6,084 nucleotides of DNA from an uncultured Clostridia bacterium (GCA_944389715.1 CALXNI010000115.1:1-6084); one strand, 5' to 3'. Shown: positions 1 to 5,617, counted from the first letter of the stretch. A program made the numbers and translations. Notes: a model not told the origin generated them from the letters alone.

Positions 1-363
1 AATTTTAAAGATTTATACGAAAAAGCAGAAAAAGCAATATATACAGAAGGACCAGCATTTTTAAATGTACTTGCACCATGCCCAAGAGGTTGGGGATATA
101 ATACAGAAGACCTAATGAAAATAAATAAATTAGCAGTAGAAACATGCTATTGGCCATTATATGAAGTTATAGATGGAAAATATGTAGTAAATTATAAACC
201 AAAAAATAAACTACCAATAGAAGAATTTTTAAGACCACAAAAAAGATTTAAACATATGTTTAAACCAGGAAATGAGTGGATGATAGAAGAATTCCAAAAA
301 GAAGTAGATAAGAGATGGGAAGAATTATTAAATTTAGAAGAGATAACAAATAGAGAAGAGTGA
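1..363 (+). CDS. porB: Pyruvate/2-oxoacid:ferredoxin oxidoreductase beta subunit, C-terminal part (5' end outside window)
   Basis: The reading frame is open from base 1 and ends at TGA 361-363, giving the last 120 residues. They read as the C-terminus of the thiamine-diphosphate-binding beta subunit of pyruvate:ferredoxin oxidoreductase, which oxidatively decarboxylates pyruvate to acetyl-CoA, reduces ferredoxin and acts in the cytoplasm. The recognisable block is GPAFLNVLAPCPRGWGY (residues 17-33 of the visible part), followed by the family-typical tail with LAVETCYWPLYEV and the FLRPQKRFKHMF segment. The Cys in APCPRGW (residue 27) is a candidate for the fourth ligand of the proximal [4Fe-4S] cluster by analogy with one-piece PFORs; this is inferred, not shown. 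The ATG at 115 is internal, because homologous sequence continues in frame upstream of it. The gene ends 4 nt before the next ATG, so the two are probably one operon. Substrate specificity (pyruvate versus another 2-oxoacid) cannot be fixed from the fragment. Confidence 0.87.
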   Translation, partial: NFKDLYEKAEKAIYTEGPAFLNVLAPCPRGWGYNTEDLMKINKLAVETCYWPLYEVIDGKYVVNYKPKNKLPIEEFLRPQKRFKHMFKPGNEWMIEEFQKEVDKRWEELLNLEEITNREE

Positions 364-367
364 TTTT

Positions 368-1798
368 ATGAGCGATAAATATGATATTATAATAATTGGA
401 ATGGGACCAAGTTCTATTTTTTGTGCCTATGAATTAATACAGCTAAATAAAAATAAAAAAGTATTATTAATAGACCAAGGTAAAAGAGTAGAAGATAGAT
501 ATTGCCCAATTGAAAAAACAAAAAAATGTATTCATTGCAAACCAATGTGTAATATCACAAATGGTTTTTCAGGGGCAGGAGCATTCTCTGATGGAAAATT
601 ATCTTTATATAACAGTAAAGATGATGATATACACGTAGGAGGGATACTACATAAATATATAGGAGTTCCAAAAACAAAAGAATTAATAGATTATGCAGAT
701 AATATTTATTTAGATTTTGGAGCAGATAAAAAATTAGAAGGTACAGAATATCAAGAAGAAATAGCAAAAATATCTAAAAGGGCAGAAAAAGATGGAGTAA
801 AATTAATTAATATTCCAATTAGACATCTAGGTACAGAAAAGAGCCACGAAGTATATGGGAGACTAGAAAAATATATTGAAGATAATGGAATAGAAATGAG
901 ATTTAATACTACTGTTTCTGACTTAATAGTAGAAAACGGAGAAATAAAGGGTGTAAAAATAAAAGAATCTAAATATATAGAAAATGAAGAACAACCTCTA
1001 GAAACAGTTTTAGCAGATAAAGTAGTATTAGCAGTAGGAAGAAAAGGTGCAAATTGGCTTGTAGATATGTGCAATAAGCATGGTATTAAATCAGAAACCG
1101 GAATTGTAGATATTGGTGTAAGATTTGAACTTCCAGATGAAGTAATGAAAGATGTAAACAAATATATGTATGAAGCAAAATTTGTAGGAAGAGTAGGACC
1201 ATTTAGAGATAAAGTAAGAACATTTTGCCAAAACCCAAGTGGATTTGTTTCAGCAGAAGTTTATGATAACAATTTAACATTAGTTAATGGACATTCATAT
1301 AAAGAAAGAAAAAGCACAAATACTAACTTAGCAATACTAGTGTCACACCATTTTACACATCCATTTAATCAGCCAATTAGATATGGTAGAAATGTAGCTC
1401 AAAATTTAAATGATTTAGGAGCAGGAAATATTGTAGTACAAAGACTTGGAGACATACATAGAGGAAAAAGAACATGGGATTACGAATTAGAAAGAAATTC
1501 AGTAGTACCAACATTAAAATCAGCAGTAGCTGGAGATATTACATTTGCATTAGGATATAGAACAATGGTAAGTATACTAGAATTTATAAGAGCAATAGAC
1601 AAAGTAGTAGAAGGATTTGGAAACCCAGACAATTTACTATATGCACCAGAGATAAAGTTTTATAGCAATAAAGTATTAATAAACCAACAATTTGAAACAA
1701 ACATAAAAGGATTATACTCAATAGGAGATGGAGGAGGAATGACAAGAGGATTAATGATGGCATCATGCTCAGGAATCCAAATGGCAAGGAATCTTTAA
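368..1798 (+). CDS. COG2509-type FAD-dependent dehydrogenase (uncharacterised NAD(P)/FAD oxidoreductase)
   Basis: A 476-aa soluble flavoprotein of the uncharacterised COG2509 family. The N-terminus has a beta strand followed by the dinucleotide-binding motif GMGPSSIFCAYEL (residues 11-23) and an acidic strand end at LLIDQG (33-38). Next comes a cysteine cluster, C46, C54, C57 and C61 in a CP...CxxCxxxC arrangement, directly before the conserved GFSGAGAFSDGKL (66-78). A second FAD-contact motif, GDGGGMTRGL (453-462), lies at the extreme C-terminus, as in related flavoproteins. The substrate is unknown for the family. The length is normal and no residues look broken. The ATG at 368 follows the porB stop by 4 nt, with a weak purine-rich ribosome binding site (AGAGAAGAG, 352-360) inside the end of porB, so the two are likely co-transcribed and perhaps translationally coupled. 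That context suggests a role linked to electron transfer, but it is inference. There is no clear terminator between its stop and the repeat at 1867. Confidence 0.85.
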   Translation: MSDKYDIIIIGMGPSSIFCAYELIQLNKNKKVLLIDQGKRVEDRYCPIEKTKKCIHCKPMCNITNGFSGAGAFSDGKLSLYNSKDDDIHVGGILHKYIGVPKTKELIDYADNIYLDFGADKKLEGTEYQEEIAKISKRAEKDGVKLINIPIRHLGTEKSHEVYGRLEKYIEDNGIEMRFNTTVSDLIVENGEIKGVKIKESKYIENEEQPLETVLADKVVLAVGRKGANWLVDMCNKHGIKSETGIVDIGVRFELPDEVMKDVNKYMYEAKFVGRVGPFRDKVRTFCQNPSGFVSAEVYDNNLTLVNGHSYKERKSTNTNLAILVSHHFTHPFNQPIRYGRNVAQNLNDLGAGNIVVQRLGDIHRGKRTWDYELERNSVVPTLKSAVAGDITFALGYRTMVSILEFIRAIDKVVEGFGNPDNLLYAPEIKFYSNKVLINQQFETNIKGLYSIGDGGGMTRGLMMASCSGIQMARNL

Positions 1799-1866
1799 TC
1801 ATCAAATTCATTCATAAGAAGGAATATTAATAATAAGGTAAATGATTTCCATAATGTAAATGTATA

Positions 1867-2090
1867 AAATTGTAATTTGTTGTTTAGAGATCAGAGGTTA
1901 GAGGTTGGAGATTAGAAATTAATTGCAGACGTTGTAGGGGCGATTTTAATCGCCCGTAAAAAATGTCAAATTTATTGCAAACGTTGTAGGGGTCGCCGCC
2001 CACGGCGACCCGCATATCAATATTTAAGGGTCGCCCAGGGGTGCGACCCCTACAGATTTAAAATCAATTTAATCACACAAATTACAATTT
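1867..2090. repeat. Mosaic hairpin-rich intergenic repeat, copy 1 (MITE-like, about 224 bp)
   Basis: A non-coding, GC-richer island in AT-rich DNA, bounded by a perfect 14-bp inverted repeat: AAATTGTAATTTGT at 1867-1880 and its complement at 2077-2090. From left to right it holds: (a) four tandem heptamers of the form GAGRTYR at 1887-1914; (b) a hairpin GGGCGATT-TT-AATCGCCC at 1938-1955; (c) a 19-bp direct repeat, one mismatch, at 1922-1940 and 1974-1992, which precedes each of the first two hairpins; (d) a strong hairpin with 9-bp stem GGGTCGCCG and loop CCCA at 1990-2011; (e) a hairpin with stem GGGTCGC at 2028-2049. A 12-bp inverted pair TGTAGGGGTCGC (1985-1996 and 2043-2054) encloses d and e. 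There is no open reading frame and no transposase, and no target duplication is visible. It accounts for most of the 362-bp gap 1799-2160. The flanks 1799-1866 and 2091-2147 show nothing clear beyond a possible weak promoter near 2127. Confidence 0.85.
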
Positions 2091-2147
2091 ATTGTTTATA
2101 AGAATCATTTTATTAATTTGATAACATATACTTTATAAAAAAGAAAA

Positions 2148-2154
2148 TGAGGAG
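2148..2154 (+). promoter_or_regulatory. Ribosome binding site deciding the GTG start of yyaC
   Basis: TGAGGAG lies 6 nt before the GTG at 2161. No ATG in this frame is nearby, so this site is what fixes the GTG start. The upstream AT-rich stretch has a TATACT (2127-2132) that could be a -10 element. I see no convincing -35 at the right distance, so no promoter is claimed. Confidence 0.75.
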
Positions 2155-2160
2155 CAAAAA

Positions 2161-2700
2161 GTGATACTTAAAGAAGAAATATATAATAACTTCATATGTG
2201 ATTTTAGCAAAGTTCTAAGGGTAAAAATTCAGGATATAGAGATTTCAAAATTAATTTTTTTATGTATAGGGACAGATAGAATAACAGGTGATAGCTTTGG
2301 TCCACTTGTTGGATATAAATTAAAACACTTATTTAAAGATGAAAAGAATATAGAAGTAATTGGAGATTTAGATAGTATAGTTACTACAAGCAATATTGAA
2401 AAGATTATTGAAAATATTAATAATGCATATGAAACAGCATTCATTATTGCTATAGATGCTGCAATATCAAATAAAAATGATATTGGAAAAATAATAGTAT
2501 CTGAACAGAAAATGAATATCGGTAGTGGATTAAATAAAAAAAGCATATATATAGGGGATGTTAGTATAAAAGGGATAGTTGCAAAAGATTTAAAAAAACC
2601 ACAATACAACTTTAAGGTATTACAAAATACTTCTCTTGGACTGATTATGAATATGGCAGAATGTACAGCATATGGAATATATAATGTTATTAATGTATAA
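2161..2700 (+). CDS. yyaC: Spore protease YyaC-like (DUF1256 family, GPR/HybD-type fold)
   Basis: A 179-aa cytoplasmic protein of the sporulation-associated YyaC family, which is related to the germination protease GPR and to hydrogenase-maturation endopeptidases. The family signature is clear: FLCIGTDRITGDSFGPLVG (residues 33-51, with acidic residues D39 and D44), then GDLDS (68-72), IDAA (98-101), a Gly-rich segment near 121-123, and GDVSIKGIV (132-140). The usual Pro-Val-His-Ala after GxLD is replaced here by S-I-V-T-T (72-76), so this copy departs from the consensus in a normally conserved loop. Length is close to the usual 180-200 residues. It starts at GTG with a good ribosome binding site. 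It is flanked by two copies of the same intergenic repeat and is followed 53 nt later by an unknown membrane-anchored gene, which may share its transcript. In B. subtilis yyaC lies near rpsF-ssb-rpsR close to the origin, and here too it lies near rpsF-ssb. The biochemical activity of YyaC is not firmly established. Confidence 0.85.
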   Translation: MILKEEIYNNFICDFSKVLRVKIQDIEISKLIFLCIGTDRITGDSFGPLVGYKLKHLFKDEKNIEVIGDLDSIVTTSNIEKIIENINNAYETAFIIAIDAAISNKNDIGKIIVSEQKMNIGSGLNKKSIYIGDVSIKGIVAKDLKKPQYNFKVLQNTSLGLIMNMAECTAYGIYNVINV

Positions 2701-2753
2701 ACCTAGAAAAAATGGAAAAAATTTATATATAGATTTTTTTCAGGGGGATACAA

Positions 2754-3098
2754 ATGGATACAGAAAACATGAAAAATATGATAGTTCTTAAAAATTTACC
2801 ATCTAATATTGTGGATGAGGCAATAGTAATATTAAAACCAAATGTTAAACTAAAAAGTTTAAATACATCAGAGAAAGGTCATAAAAACAAGCAAAATAAA
2901 GAGAACATGTGCAAAAATCCTAAAAAATATATAATAAATGAAGCGGAAATGGTAGTTAGTAATTACCTATCTAAATTAGAAAAAGATAAGACAAATGTTA
3001 ATAAAGTGAACAAAAAAATGGAAACCAAATATAGAAGGGTACGAACGCTAGCAATTTTTTTGGGGATCTTATTTTTTGCTAGCTGTTTTATTAGATAG
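2754..3098 (+). CDS. Unknown small lysine-rich protein with C-terminal membrane anchor
   Basis: I do not recognise this 114-aa protein. The ATG at 2754 follows an AGGGGG ribosome binding site (2742-2747) and is the first Met in frame. The N-terminal 35 residues look folded, with hydrophobic stretches around MIVLKNLP and EAIVILK. Residues 38-60 are polar and Lys/Asn-rich. Residues 61-90 look helical and charged. Residues 98-113 (starting TLAIFLGILFF) form one hydrophobic segment, preceded by the basic stretch KYRRVR. This fits a tail-anchored topology with the bulk of the protein in the cytoplasm. The hydrophobic segment is short for a membrane span and the protein ends only one residue after it. 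The stop TAG (3096-3098) directly touches the first base of repeat copy 2, so the C-terminus may have been shortened when the repeat arrived. It lies 53 nt downstream of yyaC and upstream of sporulation protease genes, so a spore-related role is possible but only by context. Confidence 0.7.
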   Translation: MDTENMKNMIVLKNLPSNIVDEAIVILKPNVKLKSLNTSEKGHKNKQNKENMCKNPKKYIINEAEMVVSNYLSKLEKDKTNVNKVNKKMETKYRRVRTLAIFLGILFFASCFIR

Positions 3099-3310
3099 AT
3101 TGTAATTTGTTGTCTAGAGATTAGAGGTTAGAGGTTGGAGATTAGAATTTAAAAATGTAGGGACGGCAATGTGCCGTCCGAAAAATACGAAATTTATTGC
3201 AAACGTTGTAGGGGTCGCCGCCCACGGCGACCCGCATATCAATATTTAAGGGTCGCCCAGGGGTGCGACCCCTACAGATTTAAAATTAATTTAATCATGT
3301 AAATTACAAT
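3099..3310. repeat. Mosaic hairpin-rich intergenic repeat, copy 2 (about 212 bp)
   Basis: Second copy, in the same orientation as the one at 1867-2090. The ends are ATTGTAATTT (3099-3108) and its complement (3301-3310), a 10-bp inverted repeat. The four heptamers are present at 3117-3144. The first hairpin is different in sequence from copy 1 but has the same form: GGACGGCA-ATG-TGCCGTCC at 3161-3179. From 3190 to 3286 the sequence is identical to 1968-2064 of copy 1 (97 bp). This includes the hairpin GGGTCGCCG/CGGCGACCC (3212-3233), the hairpin GGGTCGC/GCGACCC (3250-3271), and the enclosing 12-bp pair at 3207-3218 and 3265-3276. It is non-coding. It starts right after the stop codon of the preceding gene. 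Confidence 0.85.
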
Positions 3311-3331
3311 TTAATTAACACATAAAGTTCT

Positions 3332-3388
3332 AAACACCTTTTTTTTGAATATACATTAAAAAAGTATATTACAAAGGAAGAGGTGTTT
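3332..3388 (+). promoter_or_regulatory. Long leader hairpin covering the ribosome binding site of the M23 gene (attenuator or terminator candidate)
   Basis: Bases 3332-3346 (AAACACCTTTTTTTT) pair continuously with 3374-3388 (15 bp, 3 of them G-U). After a small internal loop, AATATAC (3348-3354) pairs with GTATATT (3364-3370) around a 9-nt loop. The 3' arm contains the whole Shine-Dalgarno stretch AAGGAAGAGGTG (3374-3384 region), 8 nt before the TTG start at 3393, so in RNA the ribosome binding site would be closed. The 3' arm also runs into six T residues (3386-3391), so the same structure could act as an intrinsic terminator. The pairing is seen in the sequence; the regulatory role is inferred and needs transcription to start upstream of 3332. 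Confidence 0.55.
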
Positions 3389-3392
3389 TTTA

Positions 3393-4314
3393 TTGGAAAG
3401 AGCTCTAACGCCTGATGAAAAAATAAGAAGGGCAGAAGAAATATATTATAAAAGAAAAGTACAAGATAGAAGTAGAAGTTCTGCGAGAGTAAATGTTTCA
3501 GAAAATAAAAAAGACTTTGGAATTTTAAGAAAGATGATCCTACAAATTATAATATGTATTTTAATATATACGATATTTTATATGATACAAAATACAAATT
3601 ATATATTTTCTGAAGATGTAATAAAGAAAACTAATGAGATATTATCTTATGATATAAATTTACAAAATTTGTATGATCAAACAAAAAATTATTTAAATTC
3701 ATTTATTAATAATATGAATAATGAAGAGTATAAAGACATAACAGATGATCAAAACGAAGAACAAATTAATAATGACGATAATTTAAGTGAAGAAAATGTA
3801 CAAGACGTTCAAGATGCTGATATAGAACCAAACGAAAGCATAGGTGGAGAGAATGTAGAAGTAACAGAGGAAGAAAGTGTAACTCTTACACAAATGGAGC
3901 AAGATGCTAAAAATATACTGGAAACAAAGTCTTTAATAGTTCCATTAAAAGGAACTATTACTTCTAGATATGGACCAAGAAATCCAGAAACACCAACTGT
4001 ACCTAAAAATCATACAGGAATTGATATTGCAGTAAATGAAGGAACTGTATTTATTGCATCAATGGCAGGTACAGTAGAAAAAGTATCAAGTGAGCGGAGA
4101 TTTAGGTAATCATTTTACAATTGTGAGCGATGATGTAAAAACTGTGTATGCTCATTGTAAAACTATATATGTAAAAGAAGGAGATAAAATAGCTCAGGGG
4201 CAAGAAATAGGAGAAGTTGGAGCAACAGGAAATGTAACAGGACCACACTTACATTTTGAAATAAGAATGGACAACAGATATGTTGATCCAGATTTAATAC
4301 TAAAGTTTGAATAA
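3393..4314 (+). pseudogene. spoIVFA: SpoIVFA-like membrane-anchored M23 (LytM) metallopeptidase, interrupted by a frameshift near 4089-4095
   Basis: Two frames together encode one protein of about 306 residues. The first part (TTG 3393, with SD AGAGGTG at 3378-3384; TAA at 4107-4109) has a basic cytoplasmic N-terminus (1-46), one membrane segment (about 48-66), a long acidic Asn/Glu-rich linker (about 110-170), and the first half of a peptidase M23 domain with the zinc-ligand motif HTGID (H207, D211). The second part (from about 4093 to TAA 4312-4314) continues without a gap in homology: SGDLGNHFTIV, then YAH and the second zinc motif GPHLHFE. Removing one base around 4092 (AGT-G-AGC to AGT-AGC) restores a typical M23 domain. 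The second part has no ribosome binding site of its own. The M50 protease gene directly downstream makes SpoIVFA, the partner that anchors and regulates SpoIVFB, the best name; a generic M23 cell-wall hydrolase is the alternative. The shift could be a real mutation, an assembly error or, less likely, programmed frameshifting. The product as read would stop at 238 aa, without the HLH zinc ligands. Confidence 0.75.
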
Positions 4315-4339
4315 TTTACCCACGAAGGAAGTGATATAA

Positions 4340-5017
4340 ATGCAAATAAAAGTAAACTTACAAATTTTTTTATTTATAGTTATATTTGCATTAACACATC
4401 AAATTGAAATATATGTCTGGTTAATGTTATTTGCATTTATACATGAACTAGGACATATGCTTGCAGGTATAATACTTAAACTAAAGCCAAAAGCATTAAG
4501 TTTAATGCCATTTGGAATAAGTATTACATTTGAAAATTATGGATATAAAAAATTAATAGAAATAAAGAAAATAATGCTTGCATTTGCTGGGCCATTAACT
4601 AATTTTATAATAGTGATAATAACAATTTTTTTACATATTAATACAAATTTAAAGGAAATGATAATATATTCAAATTTATTAATAGCATTTTTTAATTTAA
4701 TTCCATTATACCCTTTAGATGGAGGACGCATTTTAAAAGGAATTATAAGACTAAAAAAGTCAGAAATAAAAGCAGATGAAATAACAAATAAAATTTCTAA
4801 TATTTTAATAATTTGTTTAACTGCTTTATCTAGTATAATGATTTTATATTTAAAAAATCTAGCTATAGTGTTTATATTAATATACTTATGGTCTATGGTA
4901 ATAAAAGAAAACAAGAGATATCATATTAAAAAAATGACGTATAATATAGTGCAAAAAACAGATAAATGTATTGACAATCAGAAAGTAAAATGTCAAAATA
5001 AAGGTAGTATTATATGA
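4340..5017 (+). CDS. spoIVFB: SpoIVFB-like M50 intramembrane (site-2 type) metalloprotease
   Basis: A 225-aa multi-pass membrane protease. The catalytic zinc motif HELGH is at residues 35-39 in a membrane segment (MLFAFIHELGHMLAG), GPLTN is at 84-88, and the third ligand lies in NLIPLYPLDGGR (119-130, with D127). This order and spacing is that of the SpoIVFB branch of the M50 family. SpoIVFB cuts pro-sigma-K within the membrane around the forespore in B. subtilis and is held inactive by SpoIVFA and BofA. Further hydrophobic segments lie at about 6-30, 80-100, 108-124, 153-170 and 172-188. A polar Lys-rich tail follows, where SpoIVFB proteins of other species carry a CBS domain; here the tail is only about 35 residues, so a CBS domain appears to be absent. 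The ATG at 4340 has an AAGGAAGTGA ribosome binding site (4325-4333) and lies 25 nt after the M23 gene. Its stop codon TGA (5015-5017) is part of the ribosome binding site of the next gene. All catalytic residues are present. The substrate is presumed to be a sigma factor precursor. Confidence 0.85.
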   Translation: MQIKVNLQIFLFIVIFALTHQIEIYVWLMLFAFIHELGHMLAGIILKLKPKALSLMPFGISITFENYGYKKLIEIKKIMLAFAGPLTNFIIVIITIFLHINTNLKEMIIYSNLLIAFFNLIPLYPLDGGRILKGIIRLKKSEIKADEITNKISNILIICLTALSSIMILYLKNLAIVFILIYLWSMVIKENKRYHIKKMTYNIVQKTDKCIDNQKVKCQNKGSII

Positions 5018-5029
5018 GGAGAATAACTA

Positions 5030-5464
5030 ATGATAAAAACAAATGAAAAATTATATGTAAATTTCTTTGTACACATCAAAAAACAAAAAGGTATTACTTT
5101 AATATCTCTAATAATGACAGTTATCATATTGCTTATTTTATCAACAGTTACAATTAGTAGTATAACAACTTCAAACAACATAGCTCCATATAACAATATG
5201 ATTGCAGACATAACCTTATTAGAAGACAAAATATTAGTTTATTATAATAAATATGGTAAGTTGCCAAAAAAAGATTATGAAACCGAAATAGAAGGAATCA
5301 CATATTATGAAATAGATTTATCTAAATTGGACAATATAACTTTGCATTATGGAACTTTAGAAAATGGAAATGAAGATATTTATCTTGTAAATGATAGCTT
5401 AAATGTATATTATTTAAAAGGAATTGAAAGATCTGATACAATTCACCACACAAATTCAGATTAA
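5030..5464 (+). CDS. Small type IV pilin-like (prepilin N-terminal domain) protein
   Basis: A 144-aa protein with a class III signal sequence: a 21-residue basic leader ending KKQKG (17-21), then a hydrophobic helix from I22 to about I42 (starts ITLISLIMTVIILLIL). A prepilin peptidase would be expected to cut after G21. The usual Glu at position +5 of mature pilins is Ser (S26), as I recall from many clostridial pilin-like or pseudopilin-like proteins; this may affect assembly. The rest (about 48-144) is a small acidic extracytoplasmic domain without Cys residues and without a recognised fold. The ATG at 5030 is 8 nt after TGAGGAG (5015-5021), which overlaps the stop codon of the M50 gene, so the two are translationally linked. 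No prepilin peptidase or assembly ATPase is in the window, so these must be encoded elsewhere. A minor pilin or a spore/cell-surface protein are both possible. Confidence 0.7.
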   Translation: MIKTNEKLYVNFFVHIKKQKGITLISLIMTVIILLILSTVTISSITTSNNIAPYNNMIADITLLEDKILVYYNKYGKLPKKDYETEIEGITYYEIDLSKLDNITLHYGTLENGNEDIYLVNDSLNVYYLKGIERSDTIHHTNSD

Positions 5465-5495
5465 AAAAAGAAATAGTATAGATCTAATTTTGTGG
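5446..5495 (+). other. Bulged hairpin across the 3' end of the pilin-like gene
   Basis: CCACA (5446-5450), AAATT (5452-5456) and AGAT (5458-5461) pair with ATCT (5482-5485), AATTT (5486-5490) and TGTGG (5491-5495), leaving two single bulged C residues and a 20-nt A-rich loop. The stem straddles the stop codon at 5462-5464. No T-tract follows, so it is not an intrinsic terminator; an mRNA 3'-end stabilising or processing structure is possible. The role is unknown. The remaining gap to 5550 shows only minor A/T-rich inverted repeats. Confidence 0.35.
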
Positions 5496-5551
5496 TAAAG
5501 ATGAACATTAACACATCTCAAGTTGGGGTAAGCAGAAAAATTTATTTTTTC

Positions 5552-5580
5552 TTGCAAATTAAATAAAAGTATGATAAAAT
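5552..5580 (+). promoter_or_regulatory. Sigma-A-like promoter of the rpsF-ssb operon
   Basis: TTGCAA (5552-5557) and TAAAAT (5575-5580) are separated by 17 bp, with an extended -10 TG at 5572-5573. Transcription would start near 5586-5588 and give a leader of about 80 nt before rpsF. The -10 box overlaps the 5' arm of the terminator described at 5576-5613. Confidence 0.65.
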
Positions 5581-5613
5581 AGCAATGTTTGAAAAATAGC
5601 ATTGCTATTTTTT
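5576..5613 (+). terminator. Intrinsic terminator of the upstream gene cluster, overlapping the rpsF promoter
   Basis: AAAATAGCAATG (5576-5587) pairs perfectly with CATTGCTATTTT (5600-5611) over 12 bp with a 12-nt loop, and the 3' arm runs into a T-tract (5608-5613). It would end readthrough from the pilin-like gene. A transcript starting at about 5587 from the promoter at 5552-5580 lacks the 5' arm and would not form it. Confidence 0.7.
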
Positions 5614-5617
5614 CCTT

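Noticed and set aside
751..1161. Minus-strand open frame of 136 codons
   Set aside because: It lies fully inside the COG2509 gene, lacks a ribosome binding site and gives a low-complexity Ser/Phe/Ile-rich product, as expected for an antisense shadow of AT-rich coding DNA. The other minus-strand frames were rejected for the same reason.
1922..2054. CRISPR array or integron attC site
   Set aside because: There are only two spaced direct repeats with a hairpin between, no regular repeat-spacer pattern, no cas genes, and no matching attC core sites or integrase.
2716..2740. Terminator after yyaC
   Set aside because: The stem (AAAAAATTTA with TAGATTTTTT) is only A-T and G-U pairs, the T residues are within the stem, and no T-tract follows it.
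3347..3375. Sigma-E-like promoter GAATATA, 14-bp spacer, ATTACAAA before the M23 gene
   Set aside because: Transcription would start near 3382, inside the Shine-Dalgarno sequence, leaving no usable ribosome binding site; the -10 match is also only partial.
4090..4314. Separate small gene starting at GTG 4090
   Set aside because: It has no ribosome binding site and its sequence is the continuation of the upstream M23 domain; it is the second half of a frameshifted gene.
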